From: Roseibium sediminis
GTDB taxonomy: Bacteria > Pseudomonadota > Alphaproteobacteria > Rhizobiales > Stappiaceae
Length of the DNA: 64,000 bases
Reading direction: 5' to 3'
Assembly: GCF_008711325.1 (NCBI RefSeq)
Contig: NZ_VXDB01000004.1
Location: 1 to 64,000 of the forward strand
Shown here: positions 25,647 to 34,215 of the stretch, in pieces
How positions within the stretch are numbered: the first letter of the stretch is position 1
Layout: each line of letters begins with the position of its first letter
The notes under the pieces: model-generated
Seen by the model: the letters and a program-made list of their open reading frames with translations, nothing else
What the model was told of the DNA's origin: nothing
Databases searched by the model: none
Made by a program: the position numbers and the translations under genes

Positions 25647-26645
25647 TTATCCCAGTAGCCAGATCCCGGCCATCACGAAGAGGGCGAGGAAGATGGTTTG
25701 GGTAACGACCATCCAGATCGCCGGGCCGCCGACTTCCAGCAGTTTCGGGATCGAGGTCTTCATGCCGACAGCGGCAATCGCCGCCAGCAGCGCCCAGCGG
25801 GAGATGTGACCTGCTGCATCGCGCAGAACTTCGGGGATCAAGCCAAAGGAATTGAGCGTGGCCAGAACAAGGAAGGCAACGACGAAAGTCGGGATCAGCG
25901 GTGGGCGCTGGGTGCCCGGTTCAACCTGGTTGCGCAAGATAAGCGCCGCAATGAAGACGACCGGAGCCAGAAGCGTTACGCGGATCAGCTTGACGAGTGT
26001 GGAAAGATCGCCCGTTTCTTCTGAAATGGAGAAGCCTGCACCCACCACCTGTGCAACATCGTGGATCGTGCCGCCGAGAAACACACCGGTTGCCTCTGTC
26101 GAGAGGCCAAGATTGGCGGTGATGATCGGGTAGATGATCATGGCGAGGGTGGAGAGCACGGTCACGGTGATCACCGTGAAGGCAAGGTCACGTTCCGCAT
26201 GTTCGCGCTTCGGCAAGATGGAGCCGATTGCCATTGCTGCCGAGGCGCCGCAAATGGCAACAGCGCCGCCCGACAGAAAGCCGAACAGCTTGTCCCGACC
26301 GAACAGCCCGCACACCAGCAGGGAAAAGCCGATTGTTGCGGCAACGCCGCCTGCAATGACAAGCAGCATCGGGAGCCCAAGTGTCTGCACCATTTCGATG
26401 CTGATGCGAACTCCCAGCAGGGCAACCCCCATGCGCAGCAGCGTCTTGCCGGAAAAGGCGATGCCTTCTGCGGTGCGCTGACCCTTCTCTGAAAGGAAAT
26501 TCAACGGCATTCCGAGAAGGATCGCCATCAACATGGCCGGGGCGCCGTAATGTTCATTCAGAAACTGGGCAGAAATCGCAACCAGTCCGGCAATAGCAAT
26601 GCCGGGGAAGAGGGCAGTGGCCTGCTCCTTGAAGGGGATCGTCAT
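25647..26645 (-). CDS. YeiH family (UPF0324) putative sulfate/sulfite exporter
   Basis: 332 residues with about ten membrane helices and the family blocks FSGKTLLRMGVALLGVRI, SGGAVAICGASAAMAI and LGGTIHDVAQVVGAG. YeiH proteins sit in the inner membrane; members near sulfonate genes have been proposed as sulfate exporters, but the substrate is not established. The gene ends 164 bp before metG, in a gap that contains a CCGGGG/CCCCGG hairpin at 25594-25613. It starts 9 bp after the stop of the MauG-like gene, so the two may be co-transcribed. Confidence 0.85.
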   Translation of the reverse strand: MTIPFKEQATALFPGIAIAGLVAISAQFLNEHYGAPAMLMAILLGMPLNFLSEKGQRTAEGIAFSGKTLLRMGVALLGVRISIEMVQTLGLPMLLVIAGGVAATIGFSLLVCGLFGRDKLFGFLSGGAVAICGASAAMAIGSILPKREHAERDLAFTVITVTVLSTLAMIIYPIITANLGLSTEATGVFLGGTIHDVAQVVGAGFSISEETGDLSTLVKLIRVTLLAPVVFIAALILRNQVEPGTQRPPLIPTFVVAFLVLATLNSFGLIPEVLRDAAGHISRWALLAAIAAVGMKTSIPKLLEVGGPAIWMVVTQTIFLALFVMAGIWLLG

Positions 26646-26654
26646 GGCAAAACT

Positions 26655-28049
26655 CTAATCGGGCTGGTCAACCGGCAGGCCGCTTGGGACGGACTGAGGG
26701 ACGCCAAAGGGAGGTGTCTTGAGGGAGGTGCCCGTTAGGGCATTGAGAAACGCGACAAGATCATCGATCTCACCTTGCGTCAAGGTCATCGCAGTAACGT
26801 CGCGTACGCTTCTCTGGCGCTCCATTTCGAAGCGGTCCTGCCACACGACAAAGTCGATGGCCTCAAGCCAGGGAGCAGCGGGCAGGGCTGCTGTTTGCGG
26901 TGTCCAGCTGGCCAATGCGGCATCAGGATCAAGGTGATGGCGAATGATGCCTTCCAGCGTCGGATAGGCTCCGTTGTGACCATAGGGGGCTGTCAACGCC
27001 ACATTGCGCAACATGGGTGTGCGGAAGCGATAGGCATCTTCCAGCCTGTCCGTTTCGCCCATCCGCCCTACATCGCGCACCATCGGATCGAAGTTGCGGG
27101 TACGTCCGGGGCCAAAAGGCGGTAGGCCAAGGGCGTGGAACTGCTGGTCGGACAAAAGCTTGCCCGAATGGCAGGAGGCGCAATTTGCCTTGCCGTAAAA
27201 GAGATCAAGCCCGCGTTTTTCAGCTTGGCTCAAGGCCTCCTCATCGCCTGCAAGATACGCATCGAAAGGGCTGTCATGGCTGGTCCATTCCAGCGCCATA
27301 AAGGCAGCCAATGCATTGGCGATTTCGGTGATTGTCACGTCCTCAGGTGACGTGATGTGGTCAAAGGCCTCGACAAACATGTCTCCATAGGCCGGGATGG
27401 TGCGCACGCGCTTGGCGAGTATGGGCCAGGCAGCATCAATCCGGTCGTGGATGGCGCCAGCGATCTCGTTTTCCTTCGGATTTCCAGCCATCTCGAACTG
27501 GGCAACAAGCGGGAAGATCGCCTGTGTGGCAAGGATCGAGTTGAAACCGGTCGGCAGCCACTCTTCGGCAGGCGAGTTGAAGCCGTTTTCGAAGGTGTCG
27601 GCAATGGACAGCCTTCCGTCGTGAAAGAAGACTTTCAGCTCCTTTGCGCCCAGATTCCAAAGGCCGGGCGCATTGCGCGGAATGCGCTTCCTGATCCTGC
27701 TGTCACCGGTACCAGCAGTTCTTGTCGGCCCAAGGCCAACGCCGCCTTCGCCAATGCCGAGCGACAGCCCGTCGGACGTCCCGAACTCCGGGTGGTGGCA
27801 TGTGGAGCAGGCAATATTCCTGTTGCCGGACAGGATCCTGTCGTAAAAGAGAAGCTGACCGATCCGGGCCTGCTTTTCATCAAAGGACAGGAAATCGTCA
27901 GCGGTCAGTGGCTCGGGCAGGGAGGTTGCCTGCGCCGAGGCGGCGGTCGCAAAGGCCGTCAGAACCAGTCCGAGGGAGAGTGCCTGCCAATGTCTGCCAT
28001 TCGTCTTCTTGCCGCGCTTTGCGTGCTTATGTGGCTCGCGCCGGCTCAT
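26655..28049 (-). CDS. Di-haem cytochrome c peroxidase / MauG family protein
   Basis: 464 residues with a long signal peptide (hydrophobic part LSLGLVLTAFATAASAQA). Two haem-binding motifs are visible, CSTCHH in the N-terminal half and CASCHS in the C-terminal half, with FGTSDGLSLG and LRNVALTAPYGHNGAYPTLEG typical of MauG/CcpA proteins. Such periplasmic enzymes reduce hydrogen peroxide or oxidise protein or small-molecule substrates. The only start that keeps the signal peptide is ATG 28049, which places the first 60 bp opposite the start of the divergent Sel1 gene. A short gap leads to yeiH. Confidence 0.82.
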   Translation of the reverse strand: MSRREPHKHAKRGKKTNGRHWQALSLGLVLTAFATAASAQATSLPEPLTADDFLSFDEKQARIGQLLFYDRILSGNRNIACSTCHHPEFGTSDGLSLGIGEGGVGLGPTRTAGTGDSRIRKRIPRNAPGLWNLGAKELKVFFHDGRLSIADTFENGFNSPAEEWLPTGFNSILATQAIFPLVAQFEMAGNPKENEIAGAIHDRIDAAWPILAKRVRTIPAYGDMFVEAFDHITSPEDVTITEIANALAAFMALEWTSHDSPFDAYLAGDEEALSQAEKRGLDLFYGKANCASCHSGKLLSDQQFHALGLPPFGPGRTRNFDPMVRDVGRMGETDRLEDAYRFRTPMLRNVALTAPYGHNGAYPTLEGIIRHHLDPDAALASWTPQTAALPAAPWLEAIDFVVWQDRFEMERQRSVRDVTAMTLTQGEIDDLVAFLNALTGTSLKTPPFGVPQSVPSGLPVDQPD

Positions 28050-28472
28050 GCGGAAATCGAAAAGGCGCGTGATCTGATGGAAGAAGGGCAGTTTGGCGAG
28101 GCAATGAAAGAGCTTTGGCCCGCTGCCCGATCCGGCAACGCGGATGCCGAGGAGCTGATCGGCGTGATGTATGCCATGGGGCTGGGTGTGGAACGCGACG
28201 ACGAGCGAGCCTTCGACTGGTATCTCAGGAGCGCCATGAAAGGGCATCCCGGCGCTCAGTCGGGCGTTGGATGGTATTACGAAATCGGACGGGGAATGCC
28301 CGCGCCGGATCTGACCCGCGCTTATATGTGGTACACGCTCTCTGCCATCGGAGGCGATCCGGATGCCGCCATCTCGCTGGAAGAGGTGGTCAAGAAGATG
28401 ACCAAAGCTGAGATCGACAAGGCGCATATTCTGGTCAACGACTACAAGGTCTGGATGTATCCATTCCGCTAG
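27990..28472 (+). CDS. Sel1-repeat exported protein
   Basis: 160 residues starting at ATG 27990 with a signal peptide (MSAIRLLAALCVLMWLAPAHA). The mature part carries two to three Sel1-type helical repeats (ADAEELIGVMYAMGLGVERDDERAFDWYLRSA; PGAQSGVGWYYEIGRGM...). Sel1 repeats bind partner proteins; this one acts in the periplasm or at the envelope. The 5' end overlaps the divergent MauG-like gene by 60 bp. GAGGGAGAG upstream could serve as ribosome site with a rather long spacing. Confidence 0.78.
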   Translation: MSAIRLLAALCVLMWLAPAHAEIEKARDLMEEGQFGEAMKELWPAARSGNADAEELIGVMYAMGLGVERDDERAFDWYLRSAMKGHPGAQSGVGWYYEIGRGMPAPDLTRAYMWYTLSAIGGDPDAAISLEEVVKKMTKAEIDKAHILVNDYKVWMYPFR

Positions 28473-28500
28473 GCTGAGTGGACGAACCCGAGCGGAAGAA

Positions 28501-28528
28501 TTGCAGGCGGAGAGGTCCCCGCCTGCAA
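28501..28528. terminator. Strong hairpin between Sel1 gene and dctP
   Basis: TTGCAGGCGG (28501-28510) pairs perfectly with CCGCCTGCAA (28519-28528), loop 8 bases. It lies between two convergent genes; T-runs are weak on both sides, so it may end transcription or protect mRNA ends. Confidence 0.5.
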
Positions 28529-28539
28529 GGGTTTGAAGC

Positions 28540-29601
28540 TTACTTCACATCCGCAGCGCGGGCAGCGTTGATATCGCCTTCAGCCTTGGCAACTGCGTCG
28601 GTCAGGGCAGTGAAGATCTCGTCGCCGCGAGAGACATTTGCCTTGAACCACTCATAAACCGGAGCAGCAGCGTCCTTGAAGGCTGCTTTCTGGTCCGGTG
28701 TCGGAACATAAAGATCACCGCCACCGGCGACGAAGTCTTCATAGGCCTTGATGGACTTGCGCTTCGGCGAAGCGAAGGTCGCCTGCTGAAGAGCGTAGAA
28801 GCCATCGACGACAACACGGCGCATGTCTTCCGGCATGCCGGTGAACTTCTCGTTGTTCATCCACCACAGGGCGCCCATGTAGGCGTGGCCGTCGAGGGTG
28901 ACATACTGCAGGCCCGCATCCGGGAACTTCATGCCCATGATGTCGGTGATGCCGTTCTTGGAGCCTTCAACAACGCCTGTCTGCAGCGAGGTGAAGAGTT
29001 CCGGCCACGGAATCGGGGTCGGCGAAGCGCCAAGAGCCTTGACGAGTTCCTGCGGCAGATCGGCCACGACGGTCCGGATCTTGAGGCCGGCAAGGTCGGA
29101 CGGGTTCGCGACGCGGTGCTTGGTGTTGGCAAAGTTGCGCCAGCCGCCGGTATTGCCGATGGTCATCAGGCGAACGGCACCGCCGGAGTCTTCCAGAGCC
29201 ATGTCACGCATCTTGCGGGTGAAGTCACCCTGCAGGACGGCTTCGGCAATACGGTCATCGGCCATCAGGTAGGGAAGGTCGAGAACCTGCACATACGGGA
29301 AGATGCCCGACGCGCCGCCAGAGGTGGAGATATAGATGTCGATGGATCCGTCAGCGACGCCCTGAAGACACTCTGCACCGTTGGAGCAGAGCTGGGTGCC
29401 GATGAAGAGTTCCACGGCGATCGCACCGTTGGAGGCGGCTTCCACATAGTTCTTGAACACGACAAGGCCGTCATAGTCCTCGTCGTTCTCGTTGGAATTG
29501 GCTGTTGCGCGCAGCGTGTAGTCAGCTGCAACTGCGCTCAGCGACGAGCCAGCCAGCATGGCCGCGACCGTCAGGTATTTCAGTGTCGATTTGAGCATCA
29601 T
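28540..29601 (-). CDS. TRAP transporter solute-binding protein (DctP type), sulfonate locus
   Basis: 353 residues with a signal peptide (KYLTVAAMLAGSSLSAVA) and the TRAP binding-protein fold (LRATANSNENDEDYDGL..., GLKIRTVVADLPQELVKALGASPTPIPWPELFTSLQTG). It would capture the substrate in the periplasm. It is the last gene of the operon that starts with the LLM monooxygenase. If the pathway call is right, its ligand is sulfoquinovose or a sulfoquinovosyl glycoside; known relatives of this locus use ABC importers instead. Two adjacent ATG codons exist at the start; the first was used. Confidence 0.88.
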   Translation of the reverse strand: MMLKSTLKYLTVAAMLAGSSLSAVAADYTLRATANSNENDEDYDGLVVFKNYVEAASNGAIAVELFIGTQLCSNGAECLQGVADGSIDIYISTSGGASGIFPYVQVLDLPYLMADDRIAEAVLQGDFTRKMRDMALEDSGGAVRLMTIGNTGGWRNFANTKHRVANPSDLAGLKIRTVVADLPQELVKALGASPTPIPWPELFTSLQTGVVEGSKNGITDIMGMKFPDAGLQYVTLDGHAYMGALWWMNNEKFTGMPEDMRRVVVDGFYALQQATFASPKRKSIKAYEDFVAGGGDLYVPTPDQKAAFKDAAAPVYEWFKANVSRGDEIFTALTDAVAKAEGDINAARAADVK

Positions 29602-29624
29602 GGTTCCTCCCTTGAAATGCTCGG

Positions 29625-30917
29625 TTAATCCGCAAATCCCGTCAAACGCGGAATGGTCATGGAAATCGCGGGGATGTAGGTGACCAGGAAGATCACCAGA
29701 ATTTCCACGGCCAGAAACGGCAGGATCGCCTTGGCGATTGTTTCCACCCGTTCCTTGGAAACGGATGCTGCCACGAAAAGCACCAACCCCATGGGCGGTG
29801 TTGCCAGACCAATGGTCAGGTTCACGCTCATGATGATGGCGAAGTGGATCGGGTCGACGCCCAGATTGAGGAAGATCGGTCCAAGAATAGGGCCGAGAAT
29901 GATGATTGCCGGTCCCGCATCCAGAAACATGCCGACGATAAACAGCAGCAGATTGATCAGGAACAGCAGGATCAGCGGGTTTTCGGAGAGGCTGAGAATG
30001 AAAGCAGCCAGATGCTCCGGTGCATGGGAGAGCGACACCACCGTCTTGAAGGCCATCGCCGCGCCAACCAGCAGGAGAACCACGGCAGAGGTAATCCCGG
30101 CCCGGTTCAGTACTTCTGGAAGTTCTGACACCCTCAAGGTCTTCAAGACAAACAGGCCGATGAACAGCGCGTAGGCAACGGCGACCGCCGCAGCTTCCGT
30201 GGGAGTGAAAATCCCGCCGAGAATGCCGCCCAGAATGATCACCGGGGTCAGCAGAGGAAAGAAGGCCTTGAGGCTTGCCTGTCCACGTTCGTGCCATGTT
30301 GCCTTGCGGCTGGCGATCGGAAAGTCGTACTTGTCGGCCATGAACTTGACCATCAGCATCAGGCCGATGCCAACCATGACGCCGGGGACAATGCCCGCAA
30401 GAAACAGCGCAGCAACGCTTTCCCCCATCACATACGCATAGATGATCATGATGCCCGATGGTGGGATGATCGGTCCAATGACCGAGCTGGCTGCCGTAAT
30501 GGCAGCAGCAAAGCGGCGGGTGTAGCCCTGCTTTTCCATCGCCGGGATCAACATGGACCCGAGCGCGGACGTGTCCGCCACTGCAGAGCCGGACAATCCG
30601 GCAAACAGCATGGAGGACAGTACGTTCACATGGGCAAGGCCGCCGCGCAGGTGGCCCATCATGGCTTGCGAGAATTCGACAAGCCGCAATGTGATCCCGC
30701 CCTTGTTCATCAGCTCGCCAGCGAGCATGAAAAACGGAATCGCCATGAGAGGAAAGCTGTCCATCCCATTGTAAACATTGCGATAGAGGAGCGTGATGTC
30801 CTTCTCCTGTCCGTTCAGCCAAAGGAGCAGGCCCGGGGCTGCCAGAAGGCCGAAGAAGACCGGGAAGCCGATCAGGAGGAAGACGAGAAAGAGAGGTAGA
30901 AACCAGACCAGCATCAC
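29625..30917 (-). CDS. TRAP transporter large permease (DctM type)
   Basis: 430 residues with about twelve membrane helices. Family landmarks are GLSGSAVADTSALGSMLIPAM, SSVIGPIIPPSGIMIIYAY and PTEAAAVAVAYALFIG. It forms the inner-membrane sodium-driven channel with the small DctQ subunit. The start overlaps the dctQ stop by 4 bp, and the binding protein follows 23 bp later. Confidence 0.92.
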   Translation of the reverse strand: MMLVWFLPLFLVFLLIGFPVFFGLLAAPGLLLWLNGQEKDITLLYRNVYNGMDSFPLMAIPFFMLAGELMNKGGITLRLVEFSQAMMGHLRGGLAHVNVLSSMLFAGLSGSAVADTSALGSMLIPAMEKQGYTRRFAAAITAASSVIGPIIPPSGIMIIYAYVMGESVAALFLAGIVPGVMVGIGLMLMVKFMADKYDFPIASRKATWHERGQASLKAFFPLLTPVIILGGILGGIFTPTEAAAVAVAYALFIGLFVLKTLRVSELPEVLNRAGITSAVVLLLVGAAMAFKTVVSLSHAPEHLAAFILSLSENPLILLFLINLLLFIVGMFLDAGPAIIILGPILGPIFLNLGVDPIHFAIIMSVNLTIGLATPPMGLVLFVAASVSKERVETIAKAILPFLAVEILVIFLVTYIPAISMTIPRLTGFAD

Positions 30918-31504
30918 TCAGCCCCCGCCATTTCCTCACCCTCGATCACGGGGAGTCTATCCTTGCCGCCGAGCATTTGCACGATGGACCTGAGAACCAG
31001 TTCCACATTGACCAGCACCAGAAGGCCGATGCCGACCAGCAGGGACGACATCATCCAGCTGCGCGGAACGCGCATCCACTGGGAAAAATCGAAGCTTGTC
31101 GGAATGTAGAGCGAAGCCGTCGCGAACTTTCCACCAAAGCCCGTAACTTCGGACCAGCCGATGCGGAAGGCAACGACGAGCACGAGCAGGCTGAGGCTCA
31201 ACAGTAGAACCTGAAGCAACTGCGCCAGTTTGGTCGGCAGAAGGTGGCTGACCATGTCGATTGCGACAAACCCGCTGGCCCGCATCGCCGTTGGAGCCAT
31301 AAGCCCCGCAGACCACAGCATGCAGAAGCGCGAGGCTTCGTCAGGCCAGGGCAGGGCGTTGTTCAAGACATAGCGGAAAAACACCTGGACGAGGATCGCA
31401 ACGACCATAAAGGCGACAGCGACCACACCGATCGCCCGCCCGATACGCAACAGAAATGCGTTCACTCCTCCAAGCAGCGAAACCACTGCCAGCAATGCCC
31501 CCAT
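30914..31504 (-). CDS. TRAP transporter small permease (DctQ type)
   Basis: 196 residues with four membrane helices in the DctQ arrangement (FFRYVLNNALPWPDEASRF..., ASGFVAIDMVSHLLP). It pairs with the large permease encoded next. It begins 48 bp after the flavin reductase gene in the same direction, so the transporter is likely part of the monooxygenase operon. Confidence 0.88.
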   Translation of the reverse strand: MGALLAVVSLLGGVNAFLLRIGRAIGVVAVAFMVVAILVQVFFRYVLNNALPWPDEASRFCMLWSAGLMAPTAMRASGFVAIDMVSHLLPTKLAQLLQVLLLSLSLLVLVVAFRIGWSEVTGFGGKFATASLYIPTSFDFSQWMRVPRSWMMSSLLVGIGLLVLVNVELVLRSIVQMLGGKDRLPVIEGEEMAGAE

Positions 31505-31552
31505 ATGGGCTCCTCCTCATGAACGGGGCTCAGCGAGCCGCCGTCTCCGTCC

Positions 31553-32068
31553 TTATTTCGGCGCGATCTGCCCGAATTTTCCAGCAAAAAAGGTCAGCGC
31601 GTCTCCCTCGCGCATTTCGGCCCGCAGGACCCGGCCCAGAACGATCAGGTGATCGCCCCCCTCATAGGCCGCTACCCGCTGGCACTCGAAGCGGGCAAGG
31701 CAATGCTCGATCAAGGGCACGCCATGCTCGTTCTTTTCCAGATCCAGTCCGTCAAACGCGTGGGCATTCTTCGCAAACCCGTGGCAAACCGACGACTGCT
31801 CATTGCACAGCACATGGATTGCATAGTGTTCCGCCTGTTCGAAGTAGCGGAACCGGCGCGAGCCCTTGTCAGGCGCCCACAGGACCAGCGGCGGATCCAG
31901 CGACACGGACGAAAAGCTGTTCGCCGTGATGCCGACAGGGCCGTCCTCCGACATGGCGGTGACAATGGTGACGCCTGTCGCAAACCGGCCAAAGGCATCA
32001 CGCAGCAAACGCGTGTTGTCGGACTGGGGCTGAAACGTGACGGGATGGTTCGGGCTCTGCATGTTCAT
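31553..32068 (-). CDS. Flavin reductase (FMN reductase component), SmoA-like
   Basis: 171 residues of the flavin reductase-like FMN-binding split barrel (LRDAFGRFATGVTIVTA..., GITANSFSSVSLDPPLVLW) with the GGDHLIVLG segment typical of NADH:FMN oxidoreductases. It would supply reduced FMN to the LLM monooxygenase two genes upstream. Its ATG shares one base with the stop of the aldo/keto reductase gene. Corresponds in order and type to SmoA of the Agrobacterium sulfoquinovose monooxygenase cluster. Confidence 0.85.
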   Translation of the reverse strand: MNMQSPNHPVTFQPQSDNTRLLRDAFGRFATGVTIVTAMSEDGPVGITANSFSSVSLDPPLVLWAPDKGSRRFRYFEQAEHYAIHVLCNEQSSVCHGFAKNAHAFDGLDLEKNEHGVPLIEHCLARFECQRVAAYEGGDHLIVLGRVLRAEMREGDALTFFAGKFGQIAPK

Positions 32069-32958
32069 TACGGAACCTCTTTTCCAAGGGCTGCCTCGTA
32101 GAGACGGAACCAGGACGGACGATCCAGCTTCACCTTGAGGGCGTCCGATATCCGTGCGATCCGCTCAATATTGTTGGTACCAAGCACCGGTATGATCCCC
32201 GCCGGATGGGCCAACAGGAACGCAACTGCAACAGCCGCCCTGTCGACACCCGATTGGCGTGCAAGATCATCCAGCACCTCGGCCACCTTGCCGCTTCCGG
32301 TCATCAGCGAGCCGCCGCCAAGCGGCGACCAGGCCATCAAATGCGTCCCCAGACGCTGATGGAAGGCAAGATCCCCATTTGTGAAGGGCGAGATTTCCGA
32401 AAGGCTGATCTCGATCTGGTTGGTCGCCAGCTTCGTGGTCATGGCCGATTGCAGCAACTCCCAGTCCCACGGACGGAAGTTGGAAACGCCGACATTGCGC
32501 ACCTTGCCGCTCTTGACCACCTCATCCAGCGCCGCACCGGTTTCCTTGTGGTCCATGAGCGGATCGGGACGGTGGATCAAAAGCAGATCGATCGTCTCGA
32601 TGTTCATTTCGGAAAGGGATGCTTCAACCGACCTCAGAATGTGCGCGCGGGAAGTGTCGTAGTATTTGCCCGGCGCATCCGCATAACGACCGACCGGCGC
32701 GATGATGTCGCATTTGGTGACGATCTCCATCTTGTCTCGCAGGGCCGGGTTGGCCTTCAGGGCCGCCCCCAAAACACGTTCGGCTTCATAGCCGCCATAA
32801 ATGTCGGCCTGATCGAAAGTGGTGATCCCCTGATCAAGGCAGGTCTGGATCTTGCGTTCCACATGGGCCGCGGACGTATCGGTATCCTCAGCCAGTCGCC
32901 ACATTCCGTAGACGAGGCGGCTCATTTCAAGTGTCGGGGACAGCGAGATGCGTTGCAT
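32068..32958 (-). CDS. Aldo/keto reductase, YdhF/SmoB-like (probable 6-oxoglucose reductase)
   Basis: 296 residues of the aldo/keto reductase barrel. The catalytic set is visible as Asp49, Tyr54, Lys82 and His129 (FDQADIY, VTKC, LLIHRPDP). The pattern MQRISLSP, YGMWRLAEDTD and CDIIAP resembles YdhF and the SmoB enzyme, which reduces the 6-oxo-glucose left after desulfonation of sulfoquinovose. It lies between the monooxygenase and flavin reductase genes with one-base stop/start overlaps on both sides. ATG 32958 was chosen for that overlap; the upstream open frame is not family-like. Confidence 0.82.
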   Translation of the reverse strand: MQRISLSPTLEMSRLVYGMWRLAEDTDTSAAHVERKIQTCLDQGITTFDQADIYGGYEAERVLGAALKANPALRDKMEIVTKCDIIAPVGRYADAPGKYYDTSRAHILRSVEASLSEMNIETIDLLLIHRPDPLMDHKETGAALDEVVKSGKVRNVGVSNFRPWDWELLQSAMTTKLATNQIEISLSEISPFTNGDLAFHQRLGTHLMAWSPLGGGSLMTGSGKVAEVLDDLARQSGVDRAAVAVAFLLAHPAGIIPVLGTNNIERIARISDALKVKLDRPSWFRLYEAALGKEVP

Positions 32959-34112
32959 CAGCGGCGAACTCCATTTCCAAGCGGTGTTGCGGGCGTATGT
33001 GCCGGTACACGACCATACGCATGAGGCAGCGAACAGGTTTTCAGATTTGGCAAAACAAGTCTGCCGAAGTGGTCGGCCTCGTCCAGATGCGGGTATCCCG
33101 AGAAGATAAAGGCCCGAATGCCCATCTTCTGATATGCCTCGATCTTGCTCATCACCTGATCTGCGGAACCGACCAGAGCCGCGCCGCAGCCCGAGCGGGC
33201 CCGGCCAACGCCAGTCCACAAATGCGGCTCGATGAAACCGGATTCATCCGCGATCTCGCGGTTTTTGGACTGATGGCTTACGCCGAGCGACTTGGCATCC
33301 AGCGCGCGTTCGCGAATGCTGGTGCCTTGGGCGTCGTCCAGCTTGGAGACGATGTAATCTGCATATTCCCTTGCTTCGGCTTCCGTGTCGCGAACGATCA
33401 TGTGAACGCGCAGACCGTAGTCGAGCGTGCGGCCATATCGGTCAGCCACGGCGTGAACCGCCTTCATCCGGCCTTCCAGTTCCTCGATCTTTTCCGGCCA
33501 CATCAGATAGACGTCACAATGCTGGCCGCACAGTTCCAGTGCATCCGGAGAGTAGCCGCCGAAATAGAGGAGGGGGCCGCCGGTCTGATAAGGACGAGCC
33601 GGGTCCGTGGTCAGGCCCTTGAAGGTGTAGACTTCGCCTTCATAGTTGATTTCATCCTGGGTCCAGGCCTGCTTCAGGATTTCGACGACTTCTCGCGAGC
33701 GCTGGTAGCGGTACTTGCTGTCGGCCTGCTCGCCGGGAAAGTCGGAAGAGATGATATTGACCGTCAGGCGGCCTTCCAGCATGTGATCCAGCGTGGCAAT
33801 GGTCCGCGCCAGCATGATCGGCTGCATCTCGCCACAGCGCACGGCCGCAAGAAGATTGATCTTGTCGGTGATCGGCGCGCAGCCGGCCACGAAGGACAGC
33901 GTATCCTGGCCAACCTGATAGGACGACGGGCACAGGATGTTGCGGAAGCCGAGGCTTTCGGCCTTCTTCACGATGCTGGAGCAATGGGCCCATGAGGACC
34001 GAAGGTCTCCGTCCGGCACGCCCAGAAACTGGTAATCGTCCGAACAAAGCGCTGCAAACCAGGACACTTCAGCTGCATCCAGATCCGGTGATGTGACCGG
34101 TACGACCGTCAT
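32958..34112 (-). CDS. LLM-class FMNH2-dependent monooxygenase, probable sulfoquinovose monooxygenase (SmoC-like)
   Basis: 384 residues of the bacterial luciferase-like/SsuD family: SLGFRNILCPSS near the N-terminus, TIATLDHMLEGRLTVNIIS in the barrel and, at the C-terminus, ALVGSADQVMSKIEAY and GYPHLDEADHFGRLVLP. Such enzymes use FMNH2 and oxygen to break a C-S bond and release sulfite. The reductase pair that follows (aldo/keto reductase and flavin reductase) is exactly the set of the sulfo-ASMO pathway, so sulfoquinovose is the best candidate substrate; simple alkanesulfonates are the alternative. A GGGAGGAAG site precedes ATG 34112. First gene of the operon. Confidence 0.82.
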   Translation of the reverse strand: MTVVPVTSPDLDAAEVSWFAALCSDDYQFLGVPDGDLRSSWAHCSSIVKKAESLGFRNILCPSSYQVGQDTLSFVAGCAPITDKINLLAAVRCGEMQPIMLARTIATLDHMLEGRLTVNIISSDFPGEQADSKYRYQRSREVVEILKQAWTQDEINYEGEVYTFKGLTTDPARPYQTGGPLLYFGGYSPDALELCGQHCDVYLMWPEKIEELEGRMKAVHAVADRYGRTLDYGLRVHMIVRDTEAEAREYADYIVSKLDDAQGTSIRERALDAKSLGVSHQSKNREIADESGFIEPHLWTGVGRARSGCGAALVGSADQVMSKIEAYQKMGIRAFIFSGYPHLDEADHFGRLVLPNLKTCSLPHAYGRVPAHTPATPLGNGVRR

Positions 34113-34160
34113 TGAAACTTCCTCCCGAAGGATCGCCTTTTTTTCTTGCGTATCACCCGC

Positions 34161-34187
34161 ATTGATGTAGATCAATAGTGTATCAAT
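34161..34187. promoter_or_regulatory. Candidate GntR operator between smoC-like and gntR genes
   Basis: ATTGATGTAGATCAAT (34161-34176) is an inverted repeat of ATTGAT/ATCAAT with a 4-bp spacer, and a third ATCAAT half-site ends at 34187. It lies in the 103-bp divergent gap, well placed to control both operons. Confidence 0.6.
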
Positions 34188-34215
34188 TTTTTCTGCCCCA
34201 GCGGAATGGGTAAGG

